DNA of 64,000 nt from Absidia repens (Eukaryota > Mucoromycota > Mucoromycetes > Mucorales > Cunninghamellaceae), in assembly GCA_002105175.1 (NCBI GenBank), contig MCGE01000026.1, positions 62,001-126,000 on the forward strand, given 5' to 3'. Numbering within the stretch: position 1 is the stretch's first letter; the number at the start of each line of letters is the position of its first letter. Of the stretch, positions 11,171 through 23,913 are shown piece after piece. The position numbers and the translations under genes are program-made. A model generated the notes under the pieces. That model saw nothing but the letters and a program-made list of their open reading frames with translations, did no database searches and had not been told where the DNA came from.

Positions 11171-12564
11171 ATACGCTGATGTTCTTTTCTTTTTCGGTTG
11201 GGTTGGAAACGATCATAGTATACTACTGATGTTGGTCAAAATAAATGTACGGATCGCCATGGTGGAACATCAGCAGCAGCACCACTGGCAGCTGGCGTTT
11301 TTGCTTTGGTACTATCGGTGCGACCTGACTTGACATGGCGAGACATGCAGTACTTGTGTGTACAAACTGCCGTTCCTCTCTCTTTGGACGATGGGGATTG
11401 GACTTTATTGCCTTCAGGACGAAAATACAATCACAAGTTTGGGTATGGGAAGCTGGATGCCTATGCCATTGTCGAGGCTGCCAAGACCTTTGAAAAGGTA
11501 GGTCCTCAAACATACCTTCAACTATCAGCACTTCGCAACAAACGACCTATTCCTGATCGATCAGTGGACGCGGATCAAGATTTGACAGACACGATCACTA
11601 TTACACAAGACATGGTGGATGCAGCTGGACTGGCTCGTTTGGAACATGTCACAGCAACCGTTTATATTGAACATGATCGACGTGGTGACCTGGAAGTGTT
11701 ATTGGAGAGCCCGCAAAATGTCTCGAGCCAATTGGGCGCACCAAGAAAATACGATGTTAGCGCGGACGGGTTGATTGATTGGACTTTTATGACAGTGAAG
11801 CACTGGTAAGCAAAACACTATTGGTGTGAAGTGACATACTTACCCTTTTTTAATCTTTCTCTTGTAGGGATGAAGACCCTGTAGGTGAATGGACATTACG
11901 TGTGATCGATTGGAAAAACTCACAATTTACCGGCAGCTTCACTAATTGGACACTGACTTTATACGGCGAAAGGGTAGAAGAGGTAGACGGCGAAATCATC
12001 CATATGCCAACAACAGCAACTACAACAACAACAAACATGGTTGCACCAGCACTCTCATCCGATTGGCAAAATATACATGGTCCATCTTCCTCATTGTCAC
12101 CATCGATTGCAACCTCAGTTCCATCAGTAATATCACTGGACCCCACATCAGCAGCAACTACACCAACATCAGCATCCGCCACTACAATCACGCAAGACGA
12201 TGACGAAGCAGTACCCAACTCTTATGCTGGAGAAATGAATGATACAATGCCATCGTCATCCGAGCCGGAAAAGGACGATGATGACCATGGGTCTTCTACC
12301 GGGACACGCTTTTTCTATGTGATGATGGTCGGAATTACGGTGACTGGATTATTATGGGTGCTCCGCCGACGCATCAAAGGACCACAAAGTGCCAAGGATA
12401 CCACCACATATACAAACGTACCACAATACCAACAACCACACGATCCTTTCATGCACGAATATGGCATGGCATACCAGGACCAACCTTCTCAACACTTCTC
12501 TTCTGAAACAATCAATGATGATCAGCACAAATATGACGGTGGTGGAAGTGGCAAAGAAAGATAG
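9407..12564 (+). CDS. KEX2: Kexin-type proprotein convertase
   Basis: Seven exons (9407-10090, 10170-10224, 10306-10385, 10499-10652, 10732-11111, 11219-11805, 11868-12564) join in frame to 878 aa. This late-Golgi, calcium-dependent subtilase cleaves secretory precursors after KR/RR. Residues 1-24 look like a signal peptide. The prodomain contains KR sites, including HRRLVKR. The catalytic domain carries Asp259 (VVAILDDGLD), His297 (EDTHGTRCAGE), oxyanion Asn397 (FASGNGG) and Ser469 (HGGTSAAAP). A P/Homo B domain follows (about 520-680, ending WTLTLYG). A Ser/Thr-rich acidic stalk, a transmembrane helix at about 795-812 and a cytosolic tail complete the protein. An Asp run near residue 170 is a lineage-specific insert in the prodomain. 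Confidence 0.96.
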
Positions 12565-13273
12565 ATTTTTTTTTATCAAGTAGTTTAGTATTCCCCTCCT
12601 CTATCTCATTAGTATTATACACATACACACATATACACACACTCACACACTACATACCTAGTTTTTATTTTTTATTTTTTATTTATTCAGTTATTTTACT
12701 CACTCAATAAAAAAAACTTTTTTCTGATATGCACGACTTTATTGATATTTGATTTCAGGATCGATTATTATTATTTTTTATATATAATGGGAATGAACGG
12801 GAGCAAGGCATTTTTCATGGTCAGTTATTATAGCTCATGAATCAAACGTTTGGCAATAGTGACAAAGGACGGATACAGTAGGATCCCACATTAACTATTA
12901 TACTAGGAACAACAACAATACAATACTTTTTCTGGAAAACATCGATTGTTGGCTGTGACATGTCGTATAATTCGAATATTGTTTTTGACACCTCCTAGGC
13001 ATCATCCATTTTGAGTGTGGTTGATTACAAAGTTTAGTTGGCGGATCCTCCCCCCCCCACGCTTGCTTTAGAATAGGTGCGTGAGATAGACTCAGAAACT
13101 GATTTCATTTTGAATCCAGTGAGCCGGGATTGGTATGTGCAGTGATATAGGCGGGCTAAACGTAAACAAAATAACTCAAACATTTCAGCGGACTTTTCAA
13201 GCGGTGGAGTGGGGCTCAATAGGGGCCCTAGATGGTGCGTGTGTAAATACAGCATCGACGGCGTATTTTAGGC

Positions 13274-13315
<42 letters not shown>

Positions 13316-14426
13316 GACTTATTAGAGGTAGCATGAGGGAAATAATTGGGGGCGGATCTGAGCAATGATCAACGCTAATCTAAAGGGACAAATGTAAAAA
13401 AGGATCGAAGTATACGGTATGTACAATGTAGACAAGACAAGAGAAAGACTATAAATGGATATTTTTTTATTCAAGCAGAGCAACTGCCAATATTAATCTA
13501 AAGGAGAGATGGTAAAAAGGGGATCTACTGTACAGTACAGTATAGTACATGGCAAGAGAGAGTCTAATGGGACATGTTTCATTGAAGGAAGCAAAAAAAG
13601 AGATATGATTTTATTCAGATGTAGAAGATGGAGATACAAACGATGAACAAACTAATATTAAACTAAGCTAATGATGAGTCCAAAAGACCGACTAATGGGT
13701 GGTCCCAATTCTTAAATCCAAAATGAAAGAGGTTCCCCATGTATGTTGCAATCCCTGAGCTGAAAACGCTTCTAACCTAGTCCTAAAACTAATCTAAATC
13801 CTTCAAAACCTCAAAAAGGTTACAATTGTGAAGAAAAAAAAAAAAAAAAAGAGAGAGAGAGAGGATGAGGAAGAAAGAAAAAAAAAAGGAAAAATCATGT
13901 GGGCGGCATTCCAATATTTTCTGTGGTCCTCGCTGAACTGCAGCTCTGACTATTTCCTTCGATAGCCTTCTTCATTTCTATGAGGTAAAAAAAACCCCCA
14001 AAAGAGCGTTACAGAAGGTCCCTACAGTCGTAAGTTTTTTTTTGCATATCAAGAGTGGATATAAACAAAGATGTGATGAGTATTTTTATTTGGAACAATA
14101 TGGGAAAGAGCAAACATAGCAAGACGAGTATTTGTGCATGGATATCAAAGATTATTTTTTTATTGATACAGAATAATTTTTCACTAATCTAAAATGACAA
14201 AGATTCAAGGAAAGCCACCTAGAATAAAACCAGAATAGGTGTGGACTTGAAAAACAAAAGTCTATACTAATTGATGAGGGAGGGAATGAGCGAAACTAGA
14301 GTGAAAGATTAAGGGGGATGGATACAACAGATGAAGGGAGGCGTAGGCGGGGTTTGGTTAATGATATTATACTAATACCACTAATTTCAATTCTAAAAAT
14401 GATGTAGATATAAACAAATGAGATAT

Positions 14427-14458
<32 letters not shown>

Positions 14459-14482
14459 GGAAGAAGACGGCACCAACTATTT
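12565..14482. other. Intergenic region with repeat copy D and a poly(A) tract
   Basis: It includes the KEX2 3' UTR (AATAAA near 12706), an A-run at about 13276-13314, reverse repeat copy D (about 13340-13912) and a GT microsatellite at about 14430-14458. No gene is supported. Confidence 0.6.
13340..13912 (-). repeat. Dispersed repeat family, copy D (reverse)
   Basis: Read on the minus strand it starts with GCCGCCCACATG, a one-base variant of the family's CCCACGTG box. The purine-rich plus strand (A/G tract 13837-13890) is the complement of the family's pyrimidine tract. The conserved core runs about 13800 down to 13610 (CCAAAATGAAAG, CCCCATGTATG, TTATTCAGATG). The downstream block GTACATGGCAAGAGAGAG is at about 13545-13562. 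The motif GATCAACGCTAATCTAAAGG at 13366-13385 shows that homology continues to at least that point. Confidence 0.75.
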
Positions 14483-15113
14483 CTATAAGACACGTTGACG
14501 TCGGTCCTGATTTTGAATCACATTGAAAATTTGACGCATGGCCTGTGGGTCGCCAACACCACCACGTCTATCCAATAGAAATCGACCAGGAGAGGTATCA
14601 GGATGTCTTGCCAAGTATTTTGGTGTACAGGTCCATGTTAATAAGAATCGTGTGGTTGGTTTGAGATCACCTAATTGCACCGTGGTGTGTTTGGGTCTTG
14701 CAAATATATCCATGGTTTCCAACGTAATCGTCGTTTTTGGTGTGATAGTGTCCTTTTTGCTGTTGATGGATGGTGATGGGTTACCGAGTGCATCGTTATC
14801 GCCATGACTGAATCCAGTATTGCTATTGGAGGCGTTGATCATTTCGACCTGTGGTGGTGTATGTAAATAGATGTTGCTGATGAATGGTGATAAGAGAAAA
14901 TGCAAGGCACCGGTAGAGCAAGTACTGGCGGCTAAGGCTGCAACAAGATAATTCAAAACAATGTATCGGCAAGTGGTTTCTAGTTAATACACACACTCTC
15001 TACTTCAGCAATAGGTAAAACAAATAACGCTTCCCGCTTCTTCTGCTATCAGATCATTTTTTTACCTGTCATAAACATGTATTCATTGATGCCTGTCGCT
15101 TGCACTACAAACC

Positions 15114-15144
<31 letters not shown>

Positions 15145-15425
15145 ATTCAGTCAATGAGGTTTTCTTTTGTTGTTATAGTCGTAGGTATTATACCTGCAGG
15201 AGATTCCCAAAAGTACATGAGTGCTGGTGTGGAGATGGAAGATAACTATAAACCAAAAGTAATGTGTCAGTCGGTCAAATAATGGAAGAGGAAGAGTCTT
15301 ACCGTTAAAGTTGAGACGGAAAACACCTTGGCCATTTTCACTAGAATAGAACTTGGCGTTGAATAGATGAGTCTTTTTACATGTTGAGGAGTAGCAGCGC
15401 TAGCTAATTTGGAAACAGCTGTCAT
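14483..15425 (-). CDS. TMEM70-like mitochondrial membrane protein
   Basis: Exons on the minus strand are 15425-15303, 15245-15194, 15104-15066 and 14937-14483, joining in frame to 222 aa. Residues 1-40 (MTAVSKLASAATPQHVKRLI) resemble a mitochondrial presequence. Two hydrophobic segments follow (LSSISTPALMYFW, then EYMFMTALAASTCSTGALHF), and after them SPFISNIYLHTP and a soluble domain (LETMDIFARPKHTTVQLGDL). The order of presequence, two-helix hairpin and matrix domain fits the TMEM70/TMEM186 family of respiratory-complex assembly factors. The first ATG is inside an exon with an acceptor upstream, implying a 5' UTR intron. An upstream ATG at about 15575 does not join in frame. The family call is moderate and rests on motif impression. 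Confidence 0.55.
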
Positions 15426-15973
15426 TTGGTCGATAACTGGAAAAGATATAGAAAAAAAAAAAAAATAGAAAGGAACAAAATCAAAACAAAAAATAGCAAA
15501 TCTTTTGGAATTGAATGACCGACTTTCACGCTCTGGGGATCTTACCACGATATTCCTAATTTATCATTGGCCATTATTGGATTATTCCTCTTTATGGTTG
15601 AGGCGATATACAAAAGCGGTATAGTTCAGGGTTGAGGGGAGCGATAGTGGAGTTCGACGGGCCGCAAGGCAACACAAGAAAAGTCATTCTCGTATACTAC
15701 TGTTACCTGTTCAGTACAAAAAAAAGAGAAATCCGAACAGGGTTGATGTTAGAAGTTGAGGGGGTGATATTGCAGTTAAAGAAATAGTTTAATAAATTTA
15801 AATGATAAATAATGATAATAATAACAATAATAATAATAATTATAATAATAATAAACAGCAATGAGGGGAATAGTAGAACGATGATGATGAGATAATAATC
15901 GAAGAATGACCTCTCCCCCTCCTGTTATTGGTATCTATAGAGAAGCAGTACACATTTAAATGGCATCTTTCTA
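15426..15973. other. Intergenic region
   Basis: It holds the likely 5' UTR exon/intron of the TMEM70-like gene and an ATA/AAT-rich low-complexity stretch near 15790-15900. Nothing else is recognised. Confidence 0.5.
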
Positions 15974-16276
15974 CTACATTATATTACAGCAAGCCCATTT
16001 CTTCTTCAGAGGGGTAAACGGATCTTCCTTGACTGGACCCCAGATAGATGGTAAGAGTGGATCATGAGTGCCTGAACAAAAATCAATCAATCTAGAAAGT
16101 AGACTCTCTATGAGTATGACCTATATTTATCGTGATTATCATCAAACTTACTCTCGCGAAGCTTCACTGACAGGTAGTCGAGGTACATCCAATTGTGCGT
16201 TCAAGTTTTGGTTATGGATTAGGAGGCGTCGTAGTTTCAGCTCTGCCAGCTCTTCTCTGGTATGTCGTCGTTGCAT
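15974..16276 (-). CDS. STE18: Heterotrimeric G-protein gamma subunit
   Basis: Two exons (16276-16152 and 16091-15974) join in frame to 80 aa. The first gives MQRRHTREELAELKLRRL and continues through LPVSEASR. The second completes ELIDFCSGTHDPLLPSIWG and ends KKKWACCNIM. This is the fungal G-gamma layout: an N-terminal coiled coil that pairs with G-beta, the SEAS...CSGT segment, the DPL.PS.WGP motif and a C-terminal CAAX box (CNIM). The CAAX box is preceded by a second Cys, for prenylation plus palmitoylation at the plasma membrane. Both exons are short, so a simple ORF search does not find the gene. It would act in pheromone or nutrient signalling with G-alpha and G-beta subunits encoded elsewhere. 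Confidence 0.93.
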
Positions 16277-16693
16277 TAATCCCCCTTCCCTTGAGAACGT
16301 ACAATAAATATGTGATAGTAGTTAAAGACAAAAATAAAAGAAAGAAAAAGAAAAGAAAAGAAAAGAAAAGGAAAAAGAAGTAAAGAATGAAGCACAATTA
16401 GAGTATGTACTCTATATAAATGGATGGGTGTACAAATGAAAACAGCCCGCTGAAACCTTAAAAATAGCATGGCTCCACAACAAGACCATCATCTAGTTTT
16501 TCTTGTACACACTTTTACCATCATCAACGTCGTCATCATCATTTTATTACAAAATACGACTACGCATAAACAAGGGCAATAGAAAACAGTAAAAAATCAA
16601 TCAATCATTTATTAAAATCAAATTCAAATAGTATATAGTAAAGCTAACTGGGTAAAAAATATAGTAAAATATGTAGTAGAAGGATAATAAATA
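16277..16693. other. Intergenic region between G-gamma and AFI1
   Basis: It holds a purine-only A/G tract at about 16325-16385 and the probable AFI1 3' UTR. No gene is seen. Confidence 0.5.
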
Positions 16694-18101
16694 CTAAGCT
16701 AGAGGTACACCCATTGTTTGAGTTAATCGTTCAAATGTCATCTTGTGGTATCGAGTCAAATTCTGGATAAACCTATGGCCGGTCTAGATATAGGAATCCA
16801 AAAGAAAATCAGTAAGCTAATTTTCTATTACCGTTTCAAAAATAAAAACTAAAACTTACAGGATTGCGTTCTAAACGTTGGAAAAGTTCCACTGTATATT
16901 GTCGGACAATATTGGATGAATGAAATAATCCAGTCGCAAGAGGACCAAGCCCACCATGATGTTGAGGTAAATGAGATAAAAACTAAAAATCATTCCGTAA
17001 ATAAAAATGAAGAAGAATTCAATTAGTCTACAATTTCCACTAATCTTCCTTTTTTTTTTTGGATAATAGAATAGTGTCTACTTCCGTTTTTTTTACCTCA
17101 ATGATCTGCCGTTCTGTGACAATGTTGTTCAAAAATGCTTCATAGATAGCAATAACTTCATTATCGGGTAGATTGCGCAGCTGCTTCAGTTTGGCTAGTT
17201 GACGATACACATCCAAATTTCTCAGTCCAGATCCTTGTCGCCAAGTTTGGAAATCCTACAAAAATGGAAGGAGGGAGAAAAATAGCCCGTGAATCAGTAC
17301 GCACACACACACACACACACATTAGATCTCTATTCCCACTCCCTCTTTTTCTTGTTTACTTACGCGTTGGAAATACTTGTATGATAAAGATTGTCGCCAA
17401 CCTTCTATCCGACTTGCGTTGGCAGCCAATTCACGCTGCTTTGAGGCATCGTCTGCAAAAACCAATCCAGACCCCAAAAGTCCAGTCGGATCCATTTCAG
17501 CATCAGGTGTCCAGCTAATCTTGCTTTCTTGATAGACTTGATCTTCATACAAGGAGGCTAGTCGGACAAATCTGTAGACGTAATCCTGAAATTTGGCTCG
17601 AATAGATGTTTCACCATAATGTGCGTGAATAGCAGTAAGAACCTAGCAAAAAAAAAAAAAAAAACAAAAAAAAAAAACATTGAGACGTCAAGTTAAACAA
17701 GATGCGCTTTTAGAATATATAGAGGGTGTCAAAAACTAACTTACATCATGCATGAATTCCCAATCATAATCCCGTTCTTTTGTATTCTTATCATCGGTCT
17801 TCAATGGAGATGCAGAGGTTCCGCCCGAAGTACGGCCAATAGAGAGTGAGGCGAACCCTTCTTCAAAGTAGGCCAAGGACTGTTTTCGACCAGGAGGAGC
17901 AACTTGAATATCTTTGCTGACGGTGATTTTCCCAGTATCAATGTTACATAAAACATCCCACCAGGCTGTATGTTCTTCATAAGTAGGATTCGTGACACCA
18001 GCAATAAATCCAGGACTATTTTTAAGAAAGAAAGAAAAGAAAGAATTAGTAAGATGAAAAAGAAGAATGGATCCGTTCCCTTTGTTTCTCCTCCTCCCCC
18101 C

Positions 18102-18136
<35 letters not shown>

Positions 18137-19613
18137 ATTTTAATAAATCATCCACACTTGTCAAGTTAGTGTAAGGAAAAGCCCGTTCGGTAAACCCTCG
18201 TAACACTGTACCGCATCCACTACCCAAAGCACAAGCAGCCAGGACATAATTCGCAACTTCTCCTGAAGGATGGCCATAGCCCAGAAAGATCACACGTTTT
18301 TGCGTCAATAGAGCATTCAATAAAAGCATGATGGGATGTGTGAAAGCACCATTAGAATCCAGATGAGGATGATGAGGATTAGGTGAGCCTGCGTTGGAAG
18401 GTGGTGGTGAGAAGGTGTTAATCAATTTGATCAAAGAGAACTAAACAATGAAAAATAAAAACATCTGTCAGCCTTTTCCAACCCATTCAAATAATAATAA
18501 TAATAATAAATAAATAAAAATTGATGTTAGCAAAGTAACAAAACATACTTACATCGCCTACTTCTTCTGCATTCACAGTCAAAGGTACACGAATCGGTAA
18601 CTTGATGCCATCATAGTCGATTTTGGTCTCATAAAAATGACGATCCTTTCCAAGTGACGCCATGACCTTTTGCCCTGAAGTAAGATCGATATATGTTCCA
18701 CGTCGTAAAAGATGTTGTTGATCCACCGAATACCAATCGTCACTGCCATTGTTATTGCTGTTCCCGTTCAAAGCTGTTTCCATTGTAGGTGTCATTGCAG
18801 TAGGAGACTGTATCTTTTCAGCGTCGATATCGAACATTTCTTCAAACATAGATTTGTCATCAGATGCACGTAATACTTGTCGTTCGTGCCAGTTGAAGTT
18901 GGGCATCCTTGACAGATCCATTGAATTCACCGCTTCGTAGAGTGAGACTAGAATATCTTGTGATGGGTTTTCAAAATATTTTTCCATAGCTAATAGCAAA
19001 ACAGGCTAAACAAGAAATAAATAGCATGTGTGTGAGTATATCACTTGGTGTAGTAGTAGTAGTAGTAATAGTAGTAGTAGGGGCGACGACGACACTACAT
19101 ACCTTGTAAATGTGAAGGAATTGATGTCGTGTACAAATGGCCATGGCTTTGACATGCGCACCTCTAATTCAAACAAACGCAATTCAATATATGTTCACAT
19201 ACAACTCATATAATATATATATATAGAATAGGTTACCTTCTTGCCGTAGCATCATGTTTCGTCCGGACCAAGTTAAGAACATAAAGTAGTGGATTATCAT
19301 CTGTTGACCTGGTCACGACATGATCTTTTTCAGGGTCAGGGATCATTTGATTTAAGCAAAAGATGGTCCAGTCTTCAGCACGTAAATGAGCACCATCAGG
19401 TAACATGAGTTCAGATAAAATACTAAATATATATATATATATATATATAATATAAAAAAAGAGTAAGCAGCTGTGTATGTATGCTATCGATCAAAAGAAC
19501 ACTTACTGTTCATCTGTTCCAGTTTCTCTAGGATACTGATACGTCAAAGATGCACCTTTGTCAATATCAAATTCCGCCAGCAGAATATATTGGACATGTT
19601 GATGTGGTGACAT
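16694..19613 (-). CDS. AFI1: Afi1/SPA-domain (DENN-type) Arf3-interacting polarity protein
   Basis: Ten exons join in frame to 677 aa: 19613-19507, 19422-19237, 19163-19103, 19005-18553, 18440-18136, 18015-17745, 17642-17364, 17255-17097, 16982-16860 and 16783-16694. The N-terminus ([20 protein letters not shown]) is the Afi1 docking domain start typical of DENN proteins. The centre carries the SPA signature: [40 protein letters not shown], then [20 protein letters not shown]. In yeast Afi1 binds Arf3 at the cortex and supports polarised growth. The C-terminal half is helical. It is divergently arranged with the NoxR-like gene, sharing a 446-base intergenic region. Confidence 0.92.
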
Positions 19614-20059
19614 TGATGGGGGGAGAGAAGATTGTGAAGGGGAATGAAATAAAAGAGGGGGAATTTCTTTTCGAAGCTTAATTTTTTATAAAATACCGGG
19701 GTTTCAATTGAAGAGCCATTTTGGAGGTGGTGATCATTTCTTACCGTTGAAGGATAAGCTAAAGTGTGCCTTCATGCATAATTTATGAACTTGCTCCTTA
19801 CACCCGTGATTCAATTTAATTGACTGTAAAAGATGGTGGTGACCATTAATGTGTTGTGTTGGTTAGACTTTGCCACTGTAAAGATTGATATCAAGACGTT
19901 AATCGATATACTTTTACTTGTTCTTTTTTAAATCCCGATAAAGGAAGGAGGGGAAATAAAATGGCAGGTTACAATCGATTCCTCTTTTCTTTTTATTTTT
20001 CTTTCTTCATCCCACTTTTTTTTATTTATTTATTTTATTTTCCACCCACAATTAAGCGC
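19614..20059. other. Shared divergent promoter of AFI1 and the NoxR-like gene
   Basis: This 446-base stretch separates the two divergent start codons. It contains several CAATTGA-type patches and a T-rich tract toward the NoxR-like side. No ORF or RNA is seen. Confidence 0.5.
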
Positions 20060-21577
20060 ATGATGGATTTGAAGGTAAACTAGATAATTGATAACAAATT
20101 AAATGGTTTACTACCTGATATCAATTGAACGTGATTATTTTCTACATGTACTGTATAGATTGATCTCCAACGTTGGCATGATGCATGTCAAGCCTATGAC
20201 GATAAACAATATTTAAAAGCATTGGATATCCTACTGGTAAAACTGTCATATATGCTCCCACTCCTATCTAAAAATTATATATATTATATAAAACATTGAC
20301 TAATTTATTTTACTTGATATAGACCTGTCGACCAAGCTCAAAGACGTTTTTCAACCTTGGGGTGATTTTGGTTACACTCTATGATCACCAACATGCGGTA
20401 AGAAAAGGACAAATTGAAATGATAAAAATATTAGTTAAAATAAACTGACATCTCACCCTCCTTTTCTTTTTTTGTGTCATTGTCACACAAAGCTGACCAT
20501 GTTTGCCAAAGCAATTGAACTTGACCCTTATTTCTCTGCTGCCTACTTTCAGTCTGGTGTATCCAATGTCATGTTAGATAATCTTGATCAAGCCGTTGAA
20601 TGCTTTGACTCTGCTTTCAAAGTAGGTAAACAGAACAAAAAAAAAAACATTATATATGGATGCTTTTATTTATTCCCATGATTTGTATGCATTTATAGAA
20701 TTTACGTGGGAATAAAGCAATCAACTATCGACAATTAGGGCTGGACTTTACACTTTATGCGTGCGAAATACTCTACAATCGAGGCATTTGCCAGGCCTAC
20801 CTAGGAAACACCCAATGCGGAATGGACGATTTGACGCAGGCTCAACAGCTCAAAATGAACCATCAACACGATATTATCGATCGAGCTGCTCAGCATCATG
20901 GTCAGTTCACCTTTGGCGTCTATTCACTTCCTCCGGGTATTATCTATCGTCTCACAAAATGCCAATTACAACTCTTGAACGAAACAGAAGTGCTATCGAT
21001 TTTGTACCATTCTGCTCATGGCATTTTTCTTTTTGATCAGCCACATCACCAACAGAAAGGAATCAATTTCACCACCTCTGCCACCAGTAGAATAGACCAT
21101 CGTGGTATTCCCAAGTATCTGGCAAAGTATCTAACACCATCATCATCATCACCAACAGCCATTAGCACCAAGGCCATACCACCACCTCTACCAAAATATA
21201 TACCACCAACATCTCTTCCGTATCTGTCAATGGCACCAAAACCATCCACATCGCCAGCACCACCTCCATTTATGCAACAACAAAACAACAGCAACAAACT
21301 CAAGCTCAAACTACATTATAAAGATACTCGCATTTTGGTGATGAACTTTGATAGTACATTCCAGGATCTACTCACCAGGACTCAAGAAAAATTAGACATT
21401 CCTGCGGATGACACGCATCAGCTAGGCCTCTATGTCAAGGATCCGGGTAATGCATGGGTACCCATTACAAATGACTCGGATTGGACTTTGGCAAAACGAC
21501 GTCCTTCAACCTCTTCTTGTAATGGTCGAACTCCTATGAATAAGATTGAAATTTGGTGCAAAGCTCTGAAGGACTGA
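20060..21577 (+). CDS. NoxR / p67phox-like TPR-PB1 protein
   Basis: Exons 20060-20074, 20159-20236, 20323-20397, 20493-20621 and 20699-21577 join in frame to 391 aa. The N-terminal half is the p67phox TPR array: RWHDACQAYDDKQYLKALDI, FFNLGVILVTLYDHQHA, KAIELDPYFSAAYFQSGVSN, then ILYNRGICQAYLGNTQCGMD. It is followed by the post-TPR segment FTFGVYSLPPGIIYRLT, which corresponds to the Nox activation segment. A Pro/Ser-rich linker (about 220-295) leads to a PB1 domain (KLKLHYKDTRILVMN onward, then GLYVKDPGNAWVPITNDSDW). In other fungi NoxR activates NADPH oxidase with Rac and Cdc24. No SH3 domain is seen. The first exon (MMDLK) is short and is inferred from splice phase. Confidence 0.85.
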
Positions 21578-23913
21578 AACCGATTGGACTAGATTTAGTT
21601 AGTTTATCTTCTTTTTCTTTTTCTTCTTCTTCTTATCTCCCTCTTTTTTTTTTTTTGTTCATGTTTCGTTTACATGCGTCCATCCCTTCCCAACCTTCCC
21701 GCTATTTTCCTTCCTCCCCTTTTTTTTTTTTTTGATTAATACCGAGTGTTGACCACTTGCTTATACATGTTTATTTATTCTCCCCTGTTTTTTTTTTATT
21801 GTTACTAGTTTGACACGTTAATGATTCAATAAAATATACATTACATTTATTTTTCATACTATTTAACTTGATTTGGAAAAAAAATAAGGGATGTGGGTTA
21901 TATGAAATGCTCTTCTTCTTTTTTGTGTGTGTGTGCGTGTGTTTGTTTGTTAATGCTGCACCCCTTGGTTTTATCATATGACGAATTACTATTAACCCTT
22001 GTCTCTCTCTCTCTTTTTTTTTTTTTTAATTTCTCGCACCTTCATTGTAGCAAATGGTAATAGCCGAAAAAAAAAAAAATCGATCTACAAGTCAATTATA
22101 CAACAAATCATGCTAAAAACAACAGGTACTACCATTGATTCTCGGACATTCAAACCATGACAGAGAGGCCAAAAAATTGACAGCAATAGTATGTTGTTGC
22201 TTTAAAACAGCAATAATAATGATAATGATAATAATAAAAAACCACTGGGCCCCTTTATTTTGATCGAGACTACTGCCTTCTTTAATTACCATGAGCAAGT
22301 TCTGGATACATCTTTTGCGACATCAAACAGTAGCATATCAAAATACTCTCCCCTTTATTGGCATGAACAGCAAACTTTTTCGGCACATGACACATTTTAT
22401 CCTCCCCTGTCCTCTCTCGCTCATTTTGCCTAAAGTCACAAATCGGATGGTTGGCCGATAGGATAACGAATGCATGGATACAAATTGTTACATATGATCA
22501 TCGATCAATCGATCGCTGTTTTTTGATGGTGGTGGTAGTAGGGGAGGGGGAGGGGAAATGTTGTGAGCGCGGTAAGCAAATCACGACTCTTTTTTTTTTA
22601 AAACAAAAAAAAAAAAAATCAATTTATTTCTTTGATGACTTTCTGTATTTGACTGACAATGGTCATGGTTGGCCACCTTCCCCGCCTTCTACTTCTTTTT
22701 TTTTTTGGCAAGGCGATGATAGGGAGAAGGAATCCTTTTATCGCCTTTGTCTCTTTTGCTTGGGGGGGTAGTGGTTTTTGATAGGGTGGTATTAAAAATC
22801 TCTCTGTGATCTCGTGCTCTGGTGGAAGTCAGCTTGGGGTGTGCGAAAAAAAAAAAACAGCTGGGAACTTTTACATTCCGACCTACATGAATTTCTATTT
22901 TTATTTCTTTTCCTCTCCCGCTCCTTTTTTTCCGTTTCTCTTTCTTTTCTGAACATCATCATTGGAGACTTTCATGAAGTGATTGTGTGATCTTGGATTA
23001 GTGGTTAGAACTTGAATCAGAGGCATTAATAATATGCAATATAAACATGCATGGGGATCCCCTTTCATTTTGTATTCGCGATTTGGTGTCATTATAGGAT
23101 TAGCTTAGTCTCTCTTAGCTTGGTAGTCGTCATACTTTATACCTACATCTAAATAAAATGTTTCTTGTCGTTTTCTCCATAATCTCATTTATATGTTTGA
23201 TTGTTTTGTCGAATGGTTGGGTGTATTTGTGTATAGTAATAAAAAACTGATGTGCCTGTAGCTCTCGGTGTAGGGGGAAAAAAAAATGCTGCCCAATTAT
23301 TATCCTCAGTGCTAATGGATATATACTGTATGCGTAAAAAATAGTAGATATGGATGTGTGTAAAAATAAAATATTATGGTCAGCATCCTCTTCAAGACCC
23401 GTTTTGTGGGCTAGAATGATTGATGACTTGATCTAAGGATGAGAAAGAGAAAAGAGTATACGAAGCAACGGTGACATCGTCATTCGGACGGGAGGAGTTA
23501 AAGGATAGATACCCTAATGCCAAATGTCATGTAAAAATGACAGTCTATACTATGAGCTGGAATAAAATATAAAAAGTTATCTCATATGCACCTCGAGAAA
23601 AAAGACAAGGATTGCTGTCTTATGTAAGAATTTTCGGTGATAGATGCGTCGACAACTGGTAAAGAGAAAGAGAAAATAGATGCATAAAGTATGCATTGGC
23701 ATGCATGAACCCTCCTTTTATTATTATTTCTCGAGTATTTGCTTATTTAAAAAAAAAAAAAAAAAGTACATACTTGAAGGAATAACAGGCAATGTACATA
23801 AGAATTTTGATATTGATAGGCAAGGATAATCATGCCGTTTTTTATTATTATATGTATAAAAAAAAAAGAAGGGACATTATTCAAAAAAAAAAAAAAAAAG
23901 ACAGAAAGTTTTT
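21578..23913. other. Intergenic region with degenerate repeat copy F
   Basis: It starts with the NoxR-like 3' UTR (AATAAAATA near 21826). It then holds long T and A tracts, repeat copy F (about 22900-23175), and a run to 23913 with A-runs and no supported gene. Confidence 0.55.
22900..23175 (+). repeat. Dispersed repeat family, copy F (degenerate)
   Basis: It keeps the core order of the family: a C/T tract, CTTGGATTAGTGGTTAGAAC, AAACATGCATGGGGATCCCC, CTTTCATTTTGTATTCGC, then ACCTACATCTAAATAAAATG. The upstream CCCACGTG box is not recognisable and the hairpin arm is altered, so this is the most diverged copy in the window. Confidence 0.6.
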
